Assembly (NCBI GenBank): GCA_947258415.1
Contig: CAMYIF010000004.1
Coordinates: 1-34,252, forward strand
DNA length: 34,252 bases
Reading direction: 5' to 3'
Source: an uncultured Pseudomonadales bacterium
GTDB taxonomy: Bacteria > Pseudomonadota > Gammaproteobacteria > Pseudomonadales > IMCC2047
In this document: piece by piece, positions 27,332 through 34,252 of the stretch
Numbering within the stretch: position 1 is the first letter of the stretch
Layout: each line of letters opens with the position of its first letter
The notes under the pieces: generated by a model
Database searches by the model: none
The model's input: only the letters and a program-made list of their open reading frames with translations
Told to the model about the DNA's origin: nothing
Program-made: the position numbers and the translations under genes

Positions 27332-27841
27332 TTATTTCTGTTTACTGGACTCAGGCATAGCAGATTCACCGGAATAATGGCGGAAGTTTTCCTTGAATAC
27401 CCGCTCCGAAATGAGTGGCGCTCCATTTATTATATCCTCCCACTTTTGCCTGACGTATCTTATGTATGAATCCAGCCTGCCCTGATCGTCACGCAGAAGA
27501 ACCAGGTTCTCCTCGGTTTCCTTCTTCAAGGAAGATAAAGCAGTCGCTACTTTCAAATGCTTTGAAGACCGCTCGGAGTAGTTCAAAAATGTTTGCAACG
27601 AAGCCAGTACTGCAGCGGCGATGCTGATTAAACCCAGAAATATCGTAAGCATTTCAGGGAGTTCTTTATCTGACAGCGAAGCAAATACACCAGTTCCCAC
27701 TGTAGTAGACAGGACAACCACCGGAACACCAAGCCAGTAGTGACGCTTTCGAAATCTGTTCGCTTCCTGGTAGTGAGCTGCTTGTGCGATTCTTATCCGG
27801 CGGTGCCAGTTTTCAAGTAAATTAATTTTTTCATTTGGCAT
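27332..27841 (-). CDS. SLATT (SMODS and SLOG-associating 2TM effector) domain-like protein
   Basis: 'WHRRIRIAQAAHYQEANRFRKRHYWLGVPVVVLSTTVGTGVFASL' then a second TM 'MLTIFLGLISIAAAVLASLQTFLNYSERSSKHLKVATALSSLKKE'. Two TMs plus conserved-looking helical flanks. Confidence 0.8.
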   Translation of the reverse strand: MPNEKINLLENWHRRIRIAQAAHYQEANRFRKRHYWLGVPVVVLSTTVGTGVFASLSDKELPEMLTIFLGLISIAAAVLASLQTFLNYSERSSKHLKVATALSSLKKETEENLVLLRDDQGRLDSYIRYVRQKWEDIINGAPLISERVFKENFRHYSGESAMPESSKQK

Positions 27842-27964
27842 TGAAATTGACCTCAGAATAGCTTCATGGCCCCTGCATCAGGCATGCTTCTGCGATAGCA
27901 ACAACGTCCCGGCCAGGAGATTTAAAAGAGGTAATTGTTATGTGTTTCAACATATTTTCCTATG

Positions 27965-28603
27965 CTATTCCAGCGGCTTATTCGGAGCTTCGCCATCAGT
28001 AATTTTGTCTTTGGTTTCTTGCTCTGCATCACCCTTGATTTGAGGTTGTGATATTTCTTCTGACTTTGGTATTAATGATGTAATCAAATTGGCAGTGATT
28101 CCTGTCTCACCAATTGCCACGCCCACAGCAAATGCACTACCAAGCAGCCATAATACCAATTTGCGTATATTTTTTGGTGCGTTCAGGGCTAATTGCGCGG
28201 TTACATCCTTTGGCCACCCGGGAGAAGTTGCAGACTCTAACTCCTCTGGCTCCAGGTAATAGATAAGTTTTTCATTTCCTTCTGAAATCAGTGAGCCACG
28301 GATAATTCGACTTATTTCGGATAAGCGCTCCGCCTGATCCAGCCTAATAACGGAATTATCCCTGCTTTCCTTCTTAAGCTCGTCACGCAATGTTTGAAGC
28401 TTTCCGAATGCGCCAGACTCGACTGTACCATTCAAGCCAAGCTCTGATACCAAATCCAGAACATTATTAATATTATCGATTACATGGTCGTCTCCAAGGG
28501 GCTCATCATCAGTATACTTATCACTCATTTTATATTTAACATCGACCAGGTAGCGAACTGCCGTCCCAAGCTTGATGAGTTTTTTTGCCTTTATCTCCTG
28601 CAT
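27965..28603 (-). CDS. Hypothetical protein with helical N-terminus and one hydrophobic/TM segment
   Basis: 212 aa ORF; charged N-terminal ~140 aa, 'LVLWLLGSAFAVGVAIGETGITANLITSLI' TM-like segment, acidic/polar tail. Same strand as and 123 bp upstream of the SLATT-like gene. Confidence 0.65.
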   Translation of the reverse strand: MQEIKAKKLIKLGTAVRYLVDVKYKMSDKYTDDEPLGDDHVIDNINNVLDLVSELGLNGTVESGAFGKLQTLRDELKKESRDNSVIRLDQAERLSEISRIIRGSLISEGNEKLIYYLEPEELESATSPGWPKDVTAQLALNAPKNIRKLVLWLLGSAFAVGVAIGETGITANLITSLIPKSEEISQPQIKGDAEQETKDKITDGEAPNKPLE

Positions 28604-28865
28604 CAGATGCTCCTTTCTGCCAACAATCTGTTTATGATGTCTTTTGCCATTTATAATCAGGTGCCATTGGATGAATCCTGCCCCTCGTCATAGAGCATAA
28701 TAAATATACGCTTATTCCCCCGCTAGATTAATAACCCCAAAATGACATAACTGGTAATTGCAGGGACTAACCGGACTGCGATTTCGTAATAAAGCATTAA
28801 TGTCAATATCAACGAAAGATTTTACACTGATGGGATGGACCCGCCCCGAAATAACAGGTTCTTTC

Positions 28866-28883
28866 AATTACCAAATGGTAATT
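28866..28883. promoter_or_regulatory. Palindrome upstream of the MscS-like gene (possible operator)
   Basis: aattacc-aaat-ggtaatt: perfect 7-bp arms, in the divergent intergenic region between 28603 and 29011. Confidence 0.3.
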
Positions 28884-29010
28884 TAACTTTGAAGGGTTAG
28901 CGGGTACAATCGCATTCTCTTAAACAGGCCTGCACGCCTTCTCTAATTCAGCTATGGCGTAGTAGCCGTTATTCGTATCTAAACCTTAAAACTGAACAAG
29001 TAACAATCCA

Positions 29011-29739
29011 ATGGAAACAGTCACACAGTATTTAAATGAATTAACACAAGTATATGGCGAGCCGACTTTAAAAACGGTAGTCGTGATACTTTTAAGTGTC
29101 GTCGCTTATTCTATTTTTAACCGCGCCCTGAGCAAAGCTGCAACCGAAGGCTACCTGGATTTTCATTTAAGAATAATCCTCAATACCATTATGAAATGGT
29201 TGCTTGTTGTTGTAGCCGCTCTATTCGCACTCGGATTCTTTGGTGGGTCCGTGGCCGCATTGTGGGCTGGATTATCCGGTATTCTGGCGCTTATCGCACT
29301 TGGTTTTGTGGCGGTATGGAGTGTATTGAGTAATGTGCTTTGTTCGATTCTTCTGGTTATATTTTCGCCATTTCGTATTGGTGATGATATAGAAATTCAG
29401 GAGCCCACTGCCAAATTCGCAGTCAAGGGTAAAGTTATCAGCATCGACATGTTCATGACTACTCTGGAGTGCACTCATGAGCCAGAACCAGAACCTGAAA
29501 AGAAAGACACTGATGCCCCGGCTTCTCGTAAGAAAGACACTAAAGAGTCAGCTTCTGTGAAGAAACCCGCTGATACCCCGGTTGCTGACAAGGGAACTTT
29601 CACCATGACAGTACCCAATAATATCTTCTTTCAAAAATATGTCCGATGCTTTCCACGCAGTGGCGCTAAATCAATTAAAAGATATATGGCTAATAACCAG
29701 GCGAAGAAAGCTGCAAGTGCACCTACGCCCAGCAAGTGA
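29011..29739 (+). CDS. Small MscS-like mechanosensitive channel family protein
   Basis: Three hydrophobic segments with a TM3-like 'GLSGILALIALGFVAVWSVLSNVLCSILLVIFSPFRIGDDIEI', then beta-domain pieces 'KGKVISIDMFMTTLE' and 'TMTVPNNIFFQKYV'; no C-terminal alpha/beta cage. Confidence 0.8.
   Translation: METVTQYLNELTQVYGEPTLKTVVVILLSVVAYSIFNRALSKAATEGYLDFHLRIILNTIMKWLLVVVAALFALGFFGGSVAALWAGLSGILALIALGFVAVWSVLSNVLCSILLVIFSPFRIGDDIEIQEPTAKFAVKGKVISIDMFMTTLECTHEPEPEPEKKDTDAPASRKKDTKESASVKKPADTPVADKGTFTMTVPNNIFFQKYVRCFPRSGAKSIKRYMANNQAKKAASAPTPSK
29500..29589 (+). repeat. Three 30-nt in-frame tandem repeat units inside the MscS-like gene
   Basis: Units encode KKDTDAPASR / KKDTKESASV / KKPADTPVAD; nucleotide units begin aagaaagacact..., aagaaagacact..., aagaaacccgct... 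Confidence 0.75.
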
Positions 29740-30002
29740 ATTCCAGATTATATGGCTCTGGAAATAATAAATGCGTTCCCTTTTCCTGTTAGGTTGAAGT
29801 GTCCGTTTTATCGGTGGAAGATCAGATTGGCCGTTGGCTACAGCAAATTATTATGCGGCATTACCGCATTGTCCAGTAACTTACCGACCACTACTGGCCC
29901 GAACGGACCGGTTGGAAACACTGCTGTCGTCGCGAGATCATTTCCGGGTCTGAGTGCCTCGGCGGCATCCCATTGCCAGATGCACGATCGTATTCATATG
30001 CC

Positions 30003-31556
30003 TTATCTGAGTTTCTGGAAGACACGCGGATCGATAGCCGCAGCGCCCAACATGCCACCCGAAAGTGCCCCGGCGATTCCCGGGCTCATAACGTCCTGAC
30101 CCGCCAGGAACAAACCGGGAACAGGCGTACGGGCGTTGAGTGCTTCTGACAACATGCGGCGCGGGGTCGTTTCCACGCCATAGAACCCGCCCTTCTCGTG
30201 GCCGGTGAATGAGGCGGTTGCGAGTGGAGTGCCAAGTTCGCGATAGACGACGAGCGGCTCCAATGCGGGGAACTTCTCCGCGAAGAACGCCATCATCCTG
30301 GATTCGATACTCTGCTTGAATGCTGCCCAGTCGTCGGCGTTTTCTTCAGCACCTCCAGCCGCAAATTTTGCTACCGACGACCAATCGGCCCAAATCAGCA
30401 TTTCACCTGTGTGCTTGCTCGACGGACCCGGATCATGAGCGGGATCCTTGAGAGATGGAAACGAAACAAACATCATCGGAATTGGCCCTCCGTCTGTCGG
30501 TGTCCATATGGCGTCATTGGTGTTCCAGCTTTCGTAAAACCAGTGGTTCGAGCGCGTCGCTCCGTGCCGGGCGATATCACCCTCGAAGCCGAGAAACACC
30601 TCGAAGTGGCAGATCGAAGGCTTGAAAGTAGCTATCTCGCGAGTCCAGTGCTGTTCGCGAATTTCCTGCGGCAGCAAGTACTTCACGGTCTCACCGGCTC
30701 CGATCGCCGAGACGATATAAGGCGCGTTGATTTTTTCGCCGGATCCGGTACGCACGCCCACGGCTTTGCCATCTTCAAGCAATATCTCGCTGACCGGCGT
30801 CCCGGCCCTGGCGCTGCCGCCCGCCGCTTCGATCACGGGAACAAGCCCCCTTGCGATGGCGGCGGCACCGCCCACGGGGTAGGCAGCACCTTCGAGGTAG
30901 TGGCCCATGATGGTGGCATGAATGGCGAAACTCGATTCTTTCGGTTTGCCGCCATAGGTGCACCACTGTGCCGACAACACGGCGGCGAGCTTCGGGTTGC
31001 TGATGAGTTCCGCGATGACCTCGCCGGTTGTGCGACTGCACCAGCGCTGGATTTTCCTCTTATTCCACCAGTGATGCGCGGAGCGGAACGGCTCGGGTAT
31101 TGCTCGCTCGGCACCCACCATGTGCCCGGCTTCCTCCGCCGACAGCAACGCTTCGAAGTAGGCATCGATTTCGTCAACATTGCCGGGGAACCTGTCTTTG
31201 AGTTCCATCTTGTAGGCTGCGGCCGGACGCCCTACAGAAATATCGAATCCATCCGGGAAGTGCAGCGTGTCGTAGACGGTGCCTACCGAGTGAAAATCAA
31301 TCGTTCCGCCGCTGAGCCAGTCCAGGATCCGGCCGGCAAGCTGGTCGCGGCCGAATGTGCCGCAATAGTGGAGGCCCACATCCCAGGTGAACCCATCACG
31401 GGTGAAAGCGTGCGTCAGCCCGCCAATCGTCTGCGCCTGCTCAAGAAGCAAGACTTTGTGATCCAGGCGGGAAAGGGCAGCGGCCGCCGTCATTCCGCCC
31501 ATACCTGACCCGATGACAATGACGTCGAACTCGTTGGCTACCGGTCTAGCTGTCAT
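30003..31556 (-). CDS. CrtI/RetSat-like NAD(P)/FAD-dependent oxidoreductase (phytoene desaturase family)
   Basis: N-terminal dinucleotide-binding motif 'DVIVIGSGMGGMTAAAALSRLDHKVLLLEQAQTIGGLTHAF'; C-terminal 'TPVPGLFLAGQDVMSPGIAGALSGGMLGA'. Confidence 0.92.
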   Translation of the reverse strand: MTARPVANEFDVIVIGSGMGGMTAAAALSRLDHKVLLLEQAQTIGGLTHAFTRDGFTWDVGLHYCGTFGRDQLAGRILDWLSGGTIDFHSVGTVYDTLHFPDGFDISVGRPAAAYKMELKDRFPGNVDEIDAYFEALLSAEEAGHMVGAERAIPEPFRSAHHWWNKRKIQRWCSRTTGEVIAELISNPKLAAVLSAQWCTYGGKPKESSFAIHATIMGHYLEGAAYPVGGAAAIARGLVPVIEAAGGSARAGTPVSEILLEDGKAVGVRTGSGEKINAPYIVSAIGAGETVKYLLPQEIREQHWTREIATFKPSICHFEVFLGFEGDIARHGATRSNHWFYESWNTNDAIWTPTDGGPIPMMFVSFPSLKDPAHDPGPSSKHTGEMLIWADWSSVAKFAAGGAEENADDWAAFKQSIESRMMAFFAEKFPALEPLVVYRELGTPLATASFTGHEKGGFYGVETTPRRMLSEALNARTPVPGLFLAGQDVMSPGIAGALSGGMLGAAAIDPRVFQKLR

Positions 31557-31671
31557 TGGACGTCATCTCCTTTTGTTCTCCGTATTTCTGTCAATAATAC
31601 CCGCAACATATCCGATTTAAGGTCAACCGATCACTCCTGGCCGATAGCCGGACGGCCCACATCCATCAGAT

Positions 31672-32526
31672 TCAGCGTACTTCCTGTGTATCTGTCGCCG
31701 CTAAAAATGATCTAATAAGTTCAATACGTGCTCGATGGACTCGAATATTGAAGTCCATAAATGGATGCGCAAAGTCACTTCGCGTTTCGACGCGACTCCC
31801 TCGTGTTTTCGCGAGGTCTATGAGTTCCTGCGAATCCTTTAGCGGTACAACTTTGTCGAGCTCTCCTGCAACCATCAGAAACCGGGAACCATCTTTTGGG
31901 AAGTTGACCACCGGATCGTACTCTTCCGGGCATCCCCTGTTGGAGACGCGGCTTGGTGCCGAGTCAATAACAGCGCGATCAAAGGAGATGCCTGAACCAA
32001 TTACATTTAGCAAAACAATTCCGCCGAAAGATATGCCGTAGAGAAATCGCCTGCCTTGCGTTGAACTATCGATGCTGTCGAAGATTTCTATATAGTCACT
32101 TACAATTGCCTTGAGTCGACGTTTTCCTTCTGAATTGCCGTAACCCCGATAGTCGAAAATGTACGCCTCAATTCCTGCTTGTGAAAAGTCGGCCAGAGTG
32201 GACAGTAGTTGATCAGCCAACATTGCGTTACCCTGAGCTACCAGGACAGAGCCAAATACAGCTCCTTCAGGGTGCGTGCTACTCAGCTTGTAGCCCCTCA
32301 GGAGACGACCGTCCTTTGTCCTGTGCGCTACAGGTTCTGCGTTTGGAACGCGGTTAGCTGCCTCTGTACTCGGTTTGCCAGCGACGCTGCTCCACATCCA
32401 GAACACAAAGGGTTCCTTTAATGACCCGCAGACGCTCTTCTCTGGATTCTCTGGTTCGGCCATAGTGGTGCTTATCAGTGTTGGGATGAGGACAAGCGAC
32501 GTGAGGATCAGATGAAGCTTTTGCAT
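31672..32526 (-). CDS. Secreted alpha/beta hydrolase-fold protein
   Basis: Signal peptide 'MQKLHLILTSLVLIPTLISTTMA'; 'AYIFDYRGYGNSEGKRR', nucleophile elbow 'YGISFGGIVLLN', 'VAGELDKVVPLKDSQEL'. Confidence 0.8.
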   Translation of the reverse strand: MQKLHLILTSLVLIPTLISTTMAEPENPEKSVCGSLKEPFVFWMWSSVAGKPSTEAANRVPNAEPVAHRTKDGRLLRGYKLSSTHPEGAVFGSVLVAQGNAMLADQLLSTLADFSQAGIEAYIFDYRGYGNSEGKRRLKAIVSDYIEIFDSIDSSTQGRRFLYGISFGGIVLLNVIGSGISFDRAVIDSAPSRVSNRGCPEEYDPVVNFPKDGSRFLMVAGELDKVVPLKDSQELIDLAKTRGSRVETRSDFAHPFMDFNIRVHRARIELIRSFLAATDTQEVR

Positions 32527-32831
32527 ATAAATTCCCCAGCGTCCCTGTTGCTGCCGCCTAACTGTCTTTTTTGACGCCTACGGCATAATAATAAATATTA
32601 TCCTGCTTCTACCTGTTTTTTATCAGGAATATAGTGATTTATAGCCATCTGAAATAGGCGCTGCCAACAGGGCAGGTATCCCTGAAACACTCGGCACATG
32701 CCTCGATATCCTTTTACGGCTGGAACAATCTTGCAGCCGTTTTGTCCATATTTTTAACTTAACCTGATAGCTCCTGCGTTGTTATCTACAAGAATAAAAT
32801 ACGAAACCAGGAAAATTCAAGGAAGGAATTT

Positions 32832-33587
32832 ATGGTCAAACGATCTGTATTTATACCCGCAATACTTTTAGCCCTGTACGGATGTGCCAGCAGGGACATG
32901 TTCACAGAAACAGAAATCGGGGATGCCTATGTCCGGTTTAATGCAGATCAATTTCATGGTTTGCAATATAAAAACATCAGGCATACAGGCCAGCTCGATC
33001 GTGAAGAATATTCGTTGTACGTGGGTCATGGTGGCCAGGCTGAATTTATTTATATGGAAGCTACCCAAACAGACACCTCCCTTCAATACAACCATGATCA
33101 ATCAGAGAGAATTCATAAATTAATAGATACCTGGAATTATAACAAAGGCCATGACAAGGAATGGGGCAAGACGCGTCGATTACGTTCATCGCTCGGCAGT
33201 GTGCACTTTAAACCTTACCGGCTGACGGGTCTGAACCAGCAATGTGCAGGAATTTCCATCCAGCATGATTATGCACCGGATGACCCGCAACAAAGGCCTG
33301 TTCAGGTTGTCTTCGGTTACCTGTGCCAAAAAGGCAATACGGTATTATCAGATGAAAAAATGGTGAGCTATATCGAGCAAATCAGTATTCGGGATGCTTA
33401 TCGCGATTTTAAAATCAGTTCAGAATCATGGTCACTAAACAGCCCCACTACCCGGACAACCGAGGATAGCAATAAAAGCTATGCCGCGCTGGTCAACGGC
33501 GGATTCATTCCGGGAACAGGCAATAACAGGTTTCCGTTCAAACTCAGCTATTTCTACTCCAGTGGTGGCGGAACTGACAGATTTTAG
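32832..33587 (+). CDS. Hypothetical lipoprotein
   Basis: 'MVKRSVFIPAILLALYGCAS' lipobox; 251 aa; no family recognised. Confidence 0.65.
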   Translation: MVKRSVFIPAILLALYGCASRDMFTETEIGDAYVRFNADQFHGLQYKNIRHTGQLDREEYSLYVGHGGQAEFIYMEATQTDTSLQYNHDQSERIHKLIDTWNYNKGHDKEWGKTRRLRSSLGSVHFKPYRLTGLNQQCAGISIQHDYAPDDPQQRPVQVVFGYLCQKGNTVLSDEKMVSYIEQISIRDAYRDFKISSESWSLNSPTTRTTEDSNKSYAALVNGGFIPGTGNNRFPFKLSYFYSSGGGTDRF

Positions 33588-33674
33588 CCTGGATAGCTAA
33601 GCCTGACGTTGTTGTGAAACTATTTGGGACAATCATCTCAAGCTTGTTTTAAGTTGGTCCACAAATCATGTATC

Positions 33675-33700
33675 GGGTAAAAATAGATGTGGTTTTACCC
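33675..33700. terminator. Putative bidirectional terminator between convergent genes
   Basis: Perfect 8-bp stem gggtaaaa / ttttaccc with a 10-nt loop, followed by an AT-rich tract, lying between convergent ORFs. Confidence 0.5.
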
Positions 33701-33717
33701 CAAATATTTTCTAATTA

Positions 33718-34252
33718 TTACTCTAGGCTTGTGATGTGTTGATTAATAATCGTGCTCCATGGAGAGCTTTTGTACTTAGCTGAAACCATTTTCCATGATT
33801 CAATTTCTCTCTTTTTATCATAAATTATTTTAATTTCCCTTTCGGTGGAGCCAACTGGATGTTTTATTTGAATTTGGCCAAAATACACTGGTGATTTTTC
33901 TTTCACTTCAATTGTAAAATCATCAGATGGGGGTATATTCAAAGTTTCCCAAAGGTTAGCATTCTGTGTTTTTACTTTGGTGATCTTATATCTCCCTGGC
34001 TCAAGACCGGGAATTACCACTAATCCACTCAACTGACTCAGAATGCCCCCTGTCTTGAATGACCCAATTAATATTTCATCGCCAGGCCCTCCTTTTAGCT
34101 TGGCAATAGCGACACCGGAAAGTGACATTGTGTTTAACGCTTTTTTTGTAACGGCATCTATAAGTAGTAGCCCAGTGGTTTGTGGAGCAGAATCCAAATT
34201 TACCGGTTCGGGGTAAATTGCTACTGCTTCCTGGTAGTTCTGTTTGTACTTA
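33718..34252 (-). CDS. Hypothetical protein, N-terminus cut off by window end
   Basis: The listed ORF starts at a TTG (34197), but the frame stays open to the window edge (...YKQNYQEAVAIYPEPVNLDSAPQTTG...), so the true start is probably outside. Confidence 0.6.
   Translation of the reverse strand, partial: KYKQNYQEAVAIYPEPVNLDSAPQTTGLLLIDAVTKKALNTMSLSGVAIAKLKGGPGDEILIGSFKTGGILSQLSGLVVIPGLEPGRYKITKVKTQNANLWETLNIPPSDDFTIEVKEKSPVYFGQIQIKHPVGSTEREIKIIYDKKREIESWKMVSAKYKSSPWSTIINQHITSLE

Noticed and set aside
29752-30099. 115-aa plus-strand ORF between the MscS-like and CrtI-like genes
   Set aside because: Overlaps the end of the CrtI-like gene antisense, no recognisable domain, no clear ribosome-binding site; kept only as possible degraded DNA.
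30411-31508. 365-aa plus-strand ORF
   Set aside because: Exactly antisense to the well-supported CrtI/RetSat-like gene; long antisense frames are expected in GC-rich coding DNA, and the translation shows no family motifs.
1-34252. CRISPR arrays, tRNA/rRNA genes, integrases or transposases
   Set aside because: No regularly spaced direct repeats, no cloverleaf-like or rRNA stretches recognised, and no ORF with recombinase or transposase motifs.

Overview
34.25 kb window with the gene density and family content of a gammaproteobacterial chromosome (taxonomy is inferred). About 0-27.3 kb is mostly recognisable core or semi-core genes: the C-terminal part of a UvrD/RecB-type helicase, aroG-type DAHP synthase, cpdA, xthA, an AsmA-like protein, a GNAT-like acyltransferase, a PilZ protein, a secreted HELGH metalloprotease, a DUF502 protein, an M48 protease, gamma-glutamyltransferase, a GCS2-like carboxylate-amine ligase coupled to an aspartoacylase-like protein, bioA, a membrane-anchored HDOD protein, Ada, a SelW/Rdx-like protein, a HAD hydrolase, an LpxA-like acyltransferase, an ACP phosphodiesterase, a glycosyltransferase, a DUF3179 protein, and a VOC / DUF3830-like / SDR run. 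From about 27.3 kb the content looks more accessory: a SLATT-like 2TM protein, an unknown one-TM protein, a divergent small MscS-like channel carrying a 30-nt tandem-repeat insertion, a CrtI/RetSat-like oxidoreductase that looks GC-richer than its surroundings, a secreted alpha/beta hydrolase and two orphan envelope-type proteins. The best candidate for an undescribed system is the 27.3-29.7 kb cluster of three small membrane proteins. I saw no rRNA, tRNA, CRISPR array, integrase or transposase. All family calls come from reading motifs by eye; no database search was run.
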